Assembly (NCBI GenBank): GCA_919901745.1 | Contig: CAKKPP010000003.1 | Span: 1 to 44,825 of the forward strand | DNA length: 44,825 bases | Direction of reading: 5' to 3' | From: Chloroflexota bacterium | Lineage (GTDB): Bacteria > Chloroflexota > Limnocylindria > Limnocylindrales > CSP1-4 | In this document: one piece after another, positions 20,501-28,148 of the stretch | Layout: every line of letters begins with the position of its first letter | Numbering within the stretch: position 1 is the first letter of the stretch | Notes under the pieces: model-generated | Seen by the model: only the letters and a program-made list of their open reading frames with translations | Told to the model about the DNA's origin: nothing | Databases searched by the model: none | Made by a program: the position numbers and the translations under genes

Positions 20501-22958
20501 GCCCGATCTCAGTTCCGTCCGCCGCATCGAGGGAGACGACGGTGTCGTCGTCGAGGACCGCCAGAAGCGTCGCTCCGTCGGCGGTCACGTGGAGGCCGCG
20601 GACGGCCGGACCCACGCGAGCAAGCTCGAGGAACGGCTCGATGCTGGCCGTGCCGGCCCAGCGGCCCGCATCGACGGTGGCCGTGGCAAACGTGAGGATG
20701 CGGCCATCGGCAGTACCGAGGAAGAGCCGTGCGCGGGCCGAGTCGGCGACCAGGGCAATGACTCCGGGGATCGGCGTCGACGCCGTGATGTCGCGCGTCG
20801 CCAGGTCGTAGGCTCGGACGTCGCTCGGGGTGGCGACCCAGACGCGGTCGCCGGCACGTTTCGACGGTTCGAGCAGTTCGTCCCGACGGGCTTCGACGAC
20901 CGCGGCCAACACCGCAACGCCGAGGTCGCTCTCGCCCACAACGCGGTCGTCGCCAAAGGCCACGAGACCGCCGGCGATGGCGTACTTGGCGAGGTGCGGG
21001 TGGGTCCACTCGTAGATGTCGTGATCGATCCCGTACCGCCAGTCCTGCAGGAATTCGGTGGCGGTCCGCGCGTGATAGACCTCGTCGAAGTGCATCTTGT
21101 AGGGCTCCCCGAGGCGCCAGACGCGCATCGTCAACGCGGTCACCACGAGGACGACGACCAGCCAGAGATCGAGGCGGTCGAGCCGCCCGCCCGATTCCGC
21201 GTGCAGCCCCCGGCTGCGATCCGCCCGCACGGGCCGCTCGCTCACGCGAGACTGGAACCACTCCCACAGGCCAACCTCCGCAACCGAGGGATGTTCCGTC
21301 CATGTGGGAAGCGGCGCAGGGCCCGGGAACGGGACCGCCGCGGGCGCGCTGCTGGACATCGCAGGCACGGAGCGGCGGACGGAAACGTCCGGGCTCGCCG
21401 GCAGGTCCGCTGCGCTGGTCGGTACGAGCCGATGGGCCTGTGCCGGGATCGGTCCGCGGGCGGTGCGGGCGAAGGCCGTCAAGCGACGAGGACGCTCGGA
21501 GTTGCCGGCCGCCGCGGCGGACCACTCGTCGACAAGCTTGTGACGCGCCCCCGAGCGGAGCTGAGTGAGCGACCACGCGAAGGCCGCCAGGTGGGTCACC
21601 GCGATCAGCGCAACGCCCGTGGGCGAGCGGATCGCCGGACCGATCCCCAGCCAGTCGCTCACCCCAGGGTTGTCGGGGTAGATCGTGGTCAGGACGACGT
21701 ACATGTTGGCGAACGTGGCCGCCGAGACGAGGACGTACACGACGCGCCAGCGCGGGGAGCCCGCCGCGAGCAGCGTCCCAGCAATCAGGAAGGGAAAGAG
21801 GTATCGCTCGTGGACTCGTGTCGGCACGACGAAGAACGCCAGCGCGAGCAGGACAACGCCGACAAGGATGGTCAGTCGGTCCGGGCGCCGTCCCACGGCC
21901 AGGCTGATGGCGCCAACAGCCAGGAGCAGCAGGGCGGTCCCCACGACCACCGCGGGGAACGGTCCGAACAGGAAGGCCGTCGCCTGTCCCGGATCGGTGC
22001 CGGCGACGTCGCGAATCCAGGTTCCGGACTGGGCGAGGCCGTTCCCTTCGAGAGACAGCAGTGCCCAGGGGTTGTATGCGTTGACCGTGAGATACGGGTA
22101 GCCGGCGGCGGCGCTTCCAATCTGGGTGATGAGGTCCACGATCGACAGCCCGAACGGCGCCGACACGATCACGGCCGTGAGCGCGCCGGCCGCGCCCGTC
22201 GTGGCGATCCTCGTCCAGCCGCCCGTGCGGACCTCCCAGTCGGTCGTCGTGGCGCGGCGTTCCGGGTCCGGCTCATCGCCGTGGGCGCCGGCCGGCCACA
22301 ATGCGCGACGGATCGTGACGGCCGCGACGAGCGGAACGAGGATCCCGAACTGCGGTTTGACGATCGCGGCGAGGACGGTCAGGACCGCCGCGCGCTCCGA
22401 TCTGCCCCGCCACAATTCGCGCATCGCCAGGAGCAGGAAGACGACACCGAAAGAATCGACCTGGCCCCAGATGACGCTGTCAAACCAGATGGCCGGGTTG
22501 ACCACGACGATCGCCGCGGCCACCAGGGCTCGACGCCGCCCGATCCCCAGCTCCAAGGCCATCGACCAGACCAGGTACGCGAGGGAGAGATCCGCCAGGA
22601 TCGGCGGCACCTTGAGCAGGTCACCGATGCCACCAAGCGCCTGGCCGGCCAGCCCGACCGCCCACAACACGTACAGATAGCCCGGGGTGTAATCGTGGAA
22701 GAAGGGGCGATCATAGAAGCCGAACGGACCATTGAGCGCAAGGTCGGATGCCCAGAACGTGAACGCCGTACGGTCCTGCGCGAAGCCGGACCCTGGGACC
22801 AGGTATGCGATGATGAGCCGGAGGGCGAGACCCAGCGCAAGGACGACGAGAATCGCGCTGACGGTGTCCCGCGACCTGACGGTCCGCGTCCGCGCACCCG
22901 TGCCCCCATCGGGGTCACCCGTTGCGGGGCCAGTCAAGTCCGGATCGGCCTCCTGCAC
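17520..22958 (-). CDS. Giant fused membrane glycosyltransferase: GT87-like half, linker, PMT (GT39) half with propeller-like insertion
   Basis: 1,812 residues from GTG 22958 (a TTG/ATG-free extension to 23039 is possible). Residues about 30-470 form a polytopic GT-C transferase (SGFAQDRTAFTFWASD, then WFDSVIWGQVDSFGV). Residues about 476-566 are a Pro/Arg/Ser-rich linker. From about 575 a protein O-mannosyltransferase domain starts: MHFDEVYHART (catalytic Asp-Glu near 623) and THPHLAKYAIAGG. After FGDDR (about 667) the first extracytoplasmic loop carries about 410 extra residues rich in beta strands and Asp/Gly turns, resembling a beta-propeller. The PMT fold then resumes at HAFAWRLPG (about 1084) and LFVQSRIAMNDAY. 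The PMT C-terminal region has YRYHNTLT, SSPWWAWPF and KPVWFYQ. It probably uses polyprenyl-phosphate sugars. No frameshift is seen along the whole length. Confidence 0.88.
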   Translation of the reverse strand: MQEADPDLTGPATGDPDGGTGARTRTVRSRDTVSAILVVLALGLALRLIIAYLVPGSGFAQDRTAFTFWASDLALNGPFGFYDRPFFHDYTPGYLYVLWAVGLAGQALGGIGDLLKVPPILADLSLAYLVWSMALELGIGRRRALVAAAIVVVNPAIWFDSVIWGQVDSFGVVFLLLAMRELWRGRSERAAVLTVLAAIVKPQFGILVPLVAAVTIRRALWPAGAHGDEPDPERRATTTDWEVRTGGWTRIATTGAAGALTAVIVSAPFGLSIVDLITQIGSAAAGYPYLTVNAYNPWALLSLEGNGLAQSGTWIRDVAGTDPGQATAFLFGPFPAVVVGTALLLLAVGAISLAVGRRPDRLTILVGVVLLALAFFVVPTRVHERYLFPFLIAGTLLAAGSPRWRVVYVLVSAATFANMYVVLTTIYPDNPGVSDWLGIGPAIRSPTGVALIAVTHLAAFAWSLTQLRSGARHKLVDEWSAAAAGNSERPRRLTAFARTARGPIPAQAHRLVPTSAADLPASPDVSVRRSVPAMSSSAPAAVPFPGPAPLPTWTEHPSVAEVGLWEWFQSRVSERPVRADRSRGLHAESGGRLDRLDLWLVVVLVVTALTMRVWRLGEPYKMHFDEVYHARTATEFLQDWRYGIDHDIYEWTHPHLAKYAIAGGLVAFGDDRVVGESDLGVAVLAAVVEARRDELLEPSKRAGDRVWVATPSDVRAYDLATRDITASTPIPGVIALVADSARARLFLGTADGRILTFATATVDAGRWAGTASIEPFLELARVGPAVRGLHVTADGATLLAVLDDDTVVSLDAADGTEIGRTVVAGASQTVAGGRPALADAGSGSAVIATPASVGDRSAVAAALASIVGGDAADYAARLATGEGEVVLGPAPSAETRTALDAAITDGRLPGIAVGEIARVAVAGQAGVVFLDGSSGAVVSTIDLVGGAQGLARATGIDDDRLYATNASPTGPSVAVIITSGESAKGGPSLRRSFALPGAGSWIGYDDATQQVHVLGRTQGSNAADGPLTVYVIEPHGDAVYADAPLPFAPVALGLDANGRYPSSDREQLLAFAADGRVAAVAVGQHAFAWRLPGVIAGVVMAALMYLLARVLFRRRSVAVLAAVLVVAEGMLFVQSRIAMNDAYVGMFVLAAYLLFAAIWTGWWRWRGAFWLAMPAIGAMLGLALSAKWVAAYAIAAIGLLILIRSALGRVLVVLALLGGTTVLGYLAISVPEGQGAGNLLFLLIMVSLTLLAAVVSVLRPIAWTRTEHRFAVAVPILGGVAVAALAVATGRLTVPFAEGSMVSPLLLAISLTAASAAIQGAFVCAGRLGFGPAAGPPAPDDPVALLERPVAAPGGWLRLGSGYGLPAAWMALCLLALPIGIYVASYLPWAAMQGHAIVTGWPDGATGQTLLDLTAQMYRYHNTLTAAHAASSPWWAWPFDLKPVWFYQGGFAGGTSAAIYDAGNLITWWLAIPAMVFAAWQAYRRRSLALAMVMIALAFQWLSWSRIDRAAFQYHWYTSLPFVILAFAYFLAELWHGASRRTWLLARLAAAAALLAPAAMWLLHRPLCGFVGVESVAPSSRACPTVIPEFLLTGRTLAIAIVVGVGIVLILRDVLALGDRGLEDGVDPDTSQSGDVRRLVRLVATAAATTVVMVVAMAVVPDTPIVDLRSVPVEPVALLLFIPLGALAVFVATARDAHRFVAGAIVAIAGWFVVAYPNLSALPLPSALVNAYQGIIPTYLYPFQFPVSTVDRNVEGPSLIGIGPAVLLIALTITVVVISYSAWVWRIALAERAVEADGGDASITESSVVGDG

Positions 22959-22991
22959 GAGCGTGGGAAGTGGACCGCAGGGTAGCACAGG

Positions 22992-23019
22992 GTGCTGGGC
23001 CGGACGGCCGGCCCAGCAC
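22992..23019. promoter_or_regulatory. Perfect 12-bp stem hairpin between divergent glycosyltransferase genes
   Basis: GTGCTGGGCCGG and CCGGCCCAGCAC are exact inverted repeats separated by ACGG. It lies 34 nt upstream of the fused GT start and 1-2 nt before the TTG proposed for the + strand gene. A TACCCT -10-like hexamer for the minus gene is at 22979-22984. It could be a regulator site or an RNA hairpin controlling translation; there is no U-tract, so it is not a standard terminator. Confidence 0.6.
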
Positions 23020-23020
23020 A

Positions 23021-24490
23021 TTGACGACGCCGTCCGCAACGCGGTTCCCCGTGATCTTCAGCGGGGTCGCGCTGATCGTGCTGGCGTTTGCCATCTACCT
23101 GTCCAGCGGGCCCGTCCGCTACTACAACCACTTCGTCTGGCAGGCGCTCGCGTTCCTCGACGGGCGGGCGGAGATTGACTACCCGGTCGGTGCGACGGCG
23201 ACGTCGCCCGGCAACGCCTTTTTCCAGGACGTGGTGCCGGTGCTCGACGCCGACGGTCAGCCGACGGGGCGCGGCCAGATCCCCTTTCCGCCACTGCCCG
23301 CGCTGGTTCTGCTGCCGTTCGTCGTGCTGTGGGGGCTCGCCACGGATGTCCAGCAGGTGTCGTCGTTGTTCGGAGCGGTCGCGGTTGGAACCGCGTGGTG
23401 GGCCCTCGGTGCCCTGAGGATCCGGCCCGGCGTGCGCGTGGCAACGACGGTGTTCTTCGGCGTCGGGACGGTCTTCTGGTACACGGCCCAGACGGGCACA
23501 ACATGGTATTTCGCCCACGTCGTGGCGGTGATCCTGCTGTTCGCGGCCGTGGGGCTGGCGCTCCGCGGCGACCCGCAGGCTGACGAGAGGCTCGACAGGG
23601 ACCAGACGCCTGAGCCTGCCCGCGCGGACGAGCGTCGGGCGGAGGGTTGGTCCGCGGGTGTGGTTGATGGCGGAGGCCCATCGTTCGGCGCGCAGGTCCT
23701 GGACGCGATCCGACACCTGGATCGACGCCAGTTCGCAGCAGGCTTCCTGTTCGGGCTGGCGGCCACGGCGCGGCTCCCCGTCGTCTTCGGCGCACCGTTC
23801 TTCATGCTCGTGGGAGGTGGCGGGACGTGGGTCCGGCGGTCGGTCTCGGCGGGTCTTGGCGCGATCATCCCGGTCGGCGCGCTTCTTGCCTACAACGTCG
23901 TGTCCACCGGGCACCTGTTTCATCCCGGCTACGAGGCCCTGTACCGCCTGGAAGCGATCGGCTGGGCCAGCCTCGGCTATCACATCGACTGGGCGATTGA
24001 GGACATCCGCTACCTTCCACAAAATCTCGCCATCATGTTCCTGTCTACCCCGTCGGTCATGCCCACGTTGGTCCCCACGAGCGTCGGCAGCGGGGCGGCG
24101 TTGTGCATCGATCCAGGCGTGGGCCGCGGCCTGTTCGAGGTGGCTTGCCCGATCGCGCTGCCACGTGACATCGGCATGAGCGTGCTGCTCACCAGCCCGG
24201 CGTTCGTCCTGCTCGGACCGGCGCTCCGAAGCTACGGCCGGTCGCGCCTGGTATCCGGCTCGGTCCTCGCGATGATCGCGATTACCGTGGTCAACCTCAT
24301 GCACTTCAGCCAGGGCTGGGTCCAGTTCGGCTATCGCTTCAGCAACGACCTCGTCCCCTTCGCGCTCGTCCTGGTCGCCCTCGGCATGCAGCGGCGAGGT
24401 GGCGTGGGTCGGCTGGCGGTGGTCCTGGTCGTGCTCTCGATTGCGATCAATTTCTGGGGCGTCTGGTGGGCGAACGCGCTTCAATGGTGA
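23021..24490 (+). CDS. Polytopic membrane protein, probable GT-C glycosyltransferase
   Basis: About 489 residues with roughly ten hydrophobic helices. The first extracytoplasmic loop contains acidic residues (FLDGRAEIDYPVG and LDADGQPTGRGQIPFPPLPAL), as in GT39/GT83-like GT-C enzymes, and later loops include GTTWYFAHVVAV and GWVQFGYRFSND. A charged cytoplasmic insert at about residues 190-235 interrupts the helices. I do not recognise a named family. The start is uncertain: TTG 23021 directly follows the hairpin, and GTG 23051 is an alternative. Its stop overlaps the DUF2723 gene, so it is the first of three co-translated glycosylation genes. Confidence 0.7.
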   Translation: MTTPSATRFPVIFSGVALIVLAFAIYLSSGPVRYYNHFVWQALAFLDGRAEIDYPVGATATSPGNAFFQDVVPVLDADGQPTGRGQIPFPPLPALVLLPFVVLWGLATDVQQVSSLFGAVAVGTAWWALGALRIRPGVRVATTVFFGVGTVFWYTAQTGTTWYFAHVVAVILLFAAVGLALRGDPQADERLDRDQTPEPARADERRAEGWSAGVVDGGGPSFGAQVLDAIRHLDRRQFAAGFLFGLAATARLPVVFGAPFFMLVGGGGTWVRRSVSAGLGAIIPVGALLAYNVVSTGHLFHPGYEALYRLEAIGWASLGYHIDWAIEDIRYLPQNLAIMFLSTPSVMPTLVPTSVGSGAALCIDPGVGRGLFEVACPIALPRDIGMSVLLTSPAFVLLGPALRSYGRSRLVSGSVLAMIAITVVNLMHFSQGWVQFGYRFSNDLVPFALVLVALGMQRRGGVGRLAVVLVVLSIAINFWGVWWANALQW

Positions 24491-26043
24491 TCACCGAGAT
24501 CCGCGGCGAGGAGCGGTCCGCCGGCGGCACGCGCGCTGGCGACGGCCGGCGCGCGGCCGTCTTGCCGGTGGTTGTCGGTCTCGTCGCGATGGCCGCCTAC
24601 GTTCGAACCGCGATGCCGGACGTCGGGTTCTGGGACACCGCCGAGTTTCAGACGATCCTGCCGATCATGGGTACCGCCCATCCGACGGGCTTCCCGACCT
24701 ACGTGATCGTCGGCTGGGTTGCCAACCTGTTGCTGACCCCATTCGGCGAACCGGCGTACCGGATGAACCTCCTTTCGGGGATCTTCGTTGCCGGCGCGGC
24801 AGCTCTGGCCGTCGTGCTGGCGCGGCGCCTCACCGAGTCAACCAGTGTTGCGATAGCGGCTGGACTCGGCCTCGCGATGACGCCCACCGCCTGGGCCATC
24901 GGGACCCATGCAGATCCACATGCCCTCCACCTCGCACTGGTCGCCGGACTGCTCGTCCTCCTGGTCGGCTGGGGGGATGCCCATGCCGCCGGCTCAGGAC
25001 GCGCGGATCGCTGGCTCATCGCGGCAAGCGCGGTCTTCGCCCTGGCGGTCGGCAACCACTCGCTCACGCTCCTGCTCGCGGTGCCGGTCGGCCTGTATGT
25101 CCTGGCGGTGGATCCAAAGATCGTTCGACGGCCGCGCTTCGTCGCGACCTGCGTTGCCGTCCTCGTCGGGGTCATCGTCGTCGTGTACGTCCAGATGCCC
25201 GTGCGGGCCGGCATCTTCCCGGCGCCGCTCATCTACGGCCACCCGGAAACGTGGGACGGATTCCGTTACGTGGTCCTGGCCGAGCAGTTCCGCGGCAGCA
25301 TCGTCGATCCGCTCGGCAACCTCGACGTGAAGGCCGCCGAACTCGTTGCCCTGGCCGCCGCCCAGTTCGGCGGCCTGGCGATCCTCATTCCCCTCGGGTT
25401 CGTCGCGACCCTCGCCCGGCGGCCCCGCTATGCGCTGCTGTCCGGCTCGGCCCTCGCCGTCACCGTCTTCTTCTCCGCTTCCTACGTCAATGCGGACATC
25501 TCACGCTATTACCTCGTCCCGGCCCTCATTGCCTGGACATGGCTGGCCATCCTCGCCGCAGTCGTCGTGGACCAGCTCCCGATGTCCGCCAGCGGGCGCG
25601 GGTTGCAGCGCGCTAGCCTCGTCATCGCGGGCCTGGCGCTGCTGGCGCCGACGGTCGGTGCGCTGCCCGAACGTGCCGTTGCCGTCGACAGGAGTGCCGA
25701 TCTGGGCTCGCGGCCGTGGACGGATGCCGCCCTTGCCGCGTTCGCGCCAGACGCGGTCGTCGTCAGCTGGTGGAGCTACTCGACGGCGCTATGGTACGCA
25801 CAGCATGTCGATGGACGGCGACCCGATCTCTGGGTCGTCGATGATCGCACGCGACTGGATCAGAACCTTGGAGACGTCATCGACGTGATCGACGCCAATT
25901 TCGGGACGCGTCCCGTCTACCTCATCCGCACCGGCCCCGGCGAGGTCGTGCGGCTGCGCGAGCGCTATGTGATCGAGCCCATTGGCAACGGCCAGCTCGC
26001 GAACGTGTACCTCGTCGAGGCACGCGTGGCGGCCACGGAGTGA
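24484..26043 (+). CDS. DUF2723-family membrane protein (PMT-like glycosyltransferase)
   Basis: A 519-residue polytopic membrane protein. The first loop has the DUF2723 signature GFWDTAEFQTILPIMG followed by AHPTGFPTYVIVG, which resembles the acidic catalytic loop of GT-C enzymes. About ten helices follow, and a soluble C-terminal domain (VVVSWWSYSTALWYAQHV, then VYLIRTGPGEV) ends the protein. DUF2723 proteins are thought to be glycosyltransferases or sugar-lipid processing enzymes of the surface; some, such as the Bacteroidetes O-mannosylation-like proteins, are only partly characterised. ATG 24484 overlaps the preceding stop by 7 nt, and the next gene starts in its own stop codon. Confidence 0.83.
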   Translation: MVITEIRGEERSAGGTRAGDGRRAAVLPVVVGLVAMAAYVRTAMPDVGFWDTAEFQTILPIMGTAHPTGFPTYVIVGWVANLLLTPFGEPAYRMNLLSGIFVAGAAALAVVLARRLTESTSVAIAAGLGLAMTPTAWAIGTHADPHALHLALVAGLLVLLVGWGDAHAAGSGRADRWLIAASAVFALAVGNHSLTLLLAVPVGLYVLAVDPKIVRRPRFVATCVAVLVGVIVVVYVQMPVRAGIFPAPLIYGHPETWDGFRYVVLAEQFRGSIVDPLGNLDVKAAELVALAAAQFGGLAILIPLGFVATLARRPRYALLSGSALAVTVFFSASYVNADISRYYLVPALIAWTWLAILAAVVVDQLPMSASGRGLQRASLVIAGLALLAPTVGALPERAVAVDRSADLGSRPWTDAALAAFAPDAVVVSWWSYSTALWYAQHVDGRRPDLWVVDDRTRLDQNLGDVIDVIDANFGTRPVYLIRTGPGEVVRLRERYVIEPIGNGQLANVYLVEARVAATE

Positions 26044-26840
26044 TCGCCCCCTCCGTGGCTCAGGGCGCGACCGGCCGGCCCCCGCTGGCTCGCCTGTCGT
26101 TCTTCTTCCCGGCCCACAACGAGGAGGCCAACCTCGCCGGCCTGGTCGACGAGGCGCTGGCCGTTCTACCGCGCCTGGCAGAGGCGTTCGAAATCATCAT
26201 CGTGAACGACGGCTCCCGCGATGCGACCGGGCAGATCGCCGACGAGCTGACCGCCGCGAGCCCCGGCATCGTCCGGGCCGTCCACCACGACACCAATCGC
26301 GGCTACGGCGCGGCGCTTCGCTCCGGCTTTGCTGCGGCCCGACACGACGTGATCGCGTTTACCGACGGCGACCGCCAGTTTCGCGTGGAGGATCTCGGCC
26401 GCGTCCTCGACCGGCTCCGCGCGAGCGATTCGCCGGATGTCGTCGCCGGATATCGGATCAGCCGGGCCGATCCCCTGCTCCGGACCGTCTACGCCAGGAT
26501 CTATCGACTCGCCAACCGGATCTTCTTCGGGCTGCGGCTGCGCGACGTGGACTGCGCGTGCAAGGCGTTTCGCCGCCCGGCGCTTTCCGGAATCCGGGTC
26601 GAGTCCGGCGGCGCGTTCTTTTCGGCCGAACTGCTGATCAAGCTGGGTGCGGCCGGCCGGACCATCGTCGAGGTCGGCGTGCCGCACCATCCCAGGACCG
26701 CCGGCAATCCCACCGGTGCCCGACCGAGCGTGGTGCTTCGAGCCGTCCGCGACTTCTGGGCGCTCCGCCTGCGGCTGTGGGCGGCGCCACGCTCGGCCCT
26801 GTCGAGGGGAACGGCGATCCTCGCCGAGGGCGGCGGCTAG
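26040..26840 (+). CDS. GT2 polyprenyl-phosphate glycosyltransferase (DPM1-like)
   Basis: A 266-residue soluble GT-A enzyme. Features are SFFFPAHNEEANLAGLVDE, the UDP/GDP-site IIVNDGSRDATGQ, NRGYGAALRSGF and the metal-binding DxD-type TDGDRQF, then the catalytic region DVDCACKAFRR. It has no C-terminal membrane helices, so it resembles dolichyl-phosphate mannose synthase (DPM1) more than ArnC/GtrB. The likely product is a polyprenyl-phosphate hexose used by the PMT-type enzymes encoded around it (inference). GTG 26040 overlaps the DUF2723 stop (GTGA). Its TAG stop overlaps the stop of the convergent nuclease gene in a shared CTAG. Confidence 0.88.
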   Translation: MIAPSVAQGATGRPPLARLSFFFPAHNEEANLAGLVDEALAVLPRLAEAFEIIIVNDGSRDATGQIADELTAASPGIVRAVHHDTNRGYGAALRSGFAAARHDVIAFTDGDRQFRVEDLGRVLDRLRASDSPDVVAGYRISRADPLLRTVYARIYRLANRIFFGLRLRDVDCACKAFRRPALSGIRVESGGAFFSAELLIKLGAAGRTIVEVGVPHHPRTAGNPTGARPSVVLRAVRDFWALRLRLWAAPRSALSRGTAILAEGGG

Positions 26841-27415
26841 GTTCGCTCGTCGCCGCCGGAGCTCTGGGTGCCCGGCTCGACATCGAGCGAGTTGATGAAG
26901 TCTCGAAACATGTCGAGACGCGGGTCGACGATGGTCTCCCCGAGCGACTCCAGGGGAGTTCCCGGCTCACCCTCGTCGTCGTCACCGGCACTCGCGAGCT
27001 CGGAATCGGCTCCGAGGGCCGCCTGCTCCAGAACCGCCTCGGAGGCGAAGATCCGGCCGTCGGTCCTGACGGCAAGCGCAACCGCATCGGACGGGCGCGA
27101 ATCCAGCTCGAATGTCGCCCCATCCCGCTCCAGCACCAGCCGGGCGTGGTACGTCTCCTCGGCAAGGGCCGCGATCACCACGCGCTCGACGCGGACCCCC
27201 AGCTCTTTCAGGGCGGCGGCGAACAGGTCGTGCGTCAGCGGCCGCTCCGGGGTCAACCCCTGCAGGCGCATCGCGATCGCGCTCGCCTCCCACGGCCCGA
27301 TCCAGATCGGAAGATAGCGATCGCGAGCGGCGTCCTTGAGGATCACCACGTGCCGGCTGGAGAGCATGTGTACCCGCACGCTCTCGACGACCATCTCCAC
27401 GATTGGGTCCGACAT
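26837..27415 (-). CDS. Bifunctional nuclease family protein (DUF151)
   Basis: A 192-residue protein with the BFN fold: strand MVVESVRVHMLSSRHVVILKD, the ILPIxIGxxE-type motif YLPIWIGPWEASAI, the RPLTHDLF segment and the conserved SRPSDAVALAVR near residue 108. Plant BFN1 relatives degrade DNA and RNA; bacterial members are widespread but mostly uncharacterised. The C-terminal 50 residues are acidic and probably disordered. It lies 7 nt after the rhomboid gene on the same strand, so it is the last gene of the dnaA-side operon. Confidence 0.9.
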   Translation of the reverse strand: MSDPIVEMVVESVRVHMLSSRHVVILKDAARDRYLPIWIGPWEASAIAMRLQGLTPERPLTHDLFAAALKELGVRVERVVIAALAEETYHARLVLERDGATFELDSRPSDAVALAVRTDGRIFASEAVLEQAALGADSELASAGDDDEGEPGTPLESLGETIVDPRLDMFRDFINSLDVEPGTQSSGGDERT

Positions 27416-27422
27416 GGGTCGA

Positions 27423-28148
27423 TTATCCCATGCCGATCCCGGCCGCCGGCCGCGCGCCCGGCCGTGACCCCAGCGCCCGTACCACGACGCCCACGACGAC
27501 CCCGGCCGCAAACCCCCCGATGTGCGCGAAGAAAGCGACCCCACCCTCTGCCTCGCTGAACCCGAGCGAGGTGAGTCCGTCGATGAGCTGGAGGACGAAC
27601 CAGAAGCCCAGGATGATGATCGCCCGAACCTCGATCAGCTGGTAGAAGACGCCCAGGAACACGAGTGACAGAATCCTGGCGCGCGGGTAGAGCACAAGGT
27701 AGGCGCCGAGAATCGCGGCAATCGCTCCGGATGCCCCGACCAGCGGGATGTCCGTGGTCGGGTCGATCGCGACCTGGGCCAGGGCCGCCGCGATCCCGCC
27801 GGCGAAGTAGAAGAGGACGAAGGGCAGGCGCCCGAATCGGTCCTCGATGTTGTTCCCGAAGATCCACAGGTAGAGCATGTTGCCGATCAGGTGCAGCCAT
27901 CCGCCGTGGAGGAAGATGCTGGTCACGACGCCGACCATCGCCAGGCCAAGCAGGTCGCCGGAAGCCAGCGCCGCGGTCACGTCGCGTGGGACGGCACCCC
28001 ACTGCCGGACGAAGCCCTCGAGGGCTGCGTCGCCGCCGGTCTCGGCGACTCCCAGCTCGTAGGCGAAGGCGATCGTCGCCGCGGCGATCAGGACGAGCGT
28101 GACGACCGGCGTCCGCCGTGTCGGGTTCGCGTCCCGGAGGGGGATCAT
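27423..28148 (-). CDS. Rhomboid family intramembrane serine protease
   Basis: A 241-residue polytopic protein. The catalytic Ser is in GASGAIAAILG and the partner His in AHIGGFAAG. The structural HxxxN motif reads LHGGWLHLIGNMLYLWIFG. Six to seven helices match the GlpG/RhoII core, with a short C-terminal tail. Rhomboids cut transmembrane helices of other membrane proteins; substrates are unknown. Its ATG overlaps the stop of the upstream PP2C-propeller gene (ATGA), which suggests a functional or assembly link with that membrane protein. Confidence 0.93.
   Translation of the reverse strand: MIPLRDANPTRRTPVVTLVLIAAATIAFAYELGVAETGGDAALEGFVRQWGAVPRDVTAALASGDLLGLAMVGVVTSIFLHGGWLHLIGNMLYLWIFGNNIEDRFGRLPFVLFYFAGGIAAALAQVAIDPTTDIPLVGASGAIAAILGAYLVLYPRARILSLVFLGVFYQLIEVRAIIILGFWFVLQLIDGLTSLGFSEAEGGVAFFAHIGGFAAGVVVGVVVRALGSRPGARPAAGIGMG

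Noticed and set aside
17865-22985. A 1,706-codon open frame on the + strand antisense to the fused glycosyltransferase gene.
   Set aside because: Rich in Arg, Asp, His and Gly with no domain pattern; a shadow of GC-rich codon use in the real minus-strand gene.
22991-23020. The hairpin at 22992-23019 as a transcription terminator.
   Set aside because: It lies between divergent starts, not at gene ends, and has no T-tract.
27416-27422. A TAAT-containing -10 just before the bifunctional nuclease start.
   Set aside because: It overlaps the TAA stop of the rhomboid gene 7 nt away; an operon with the upstream genes is simpler.
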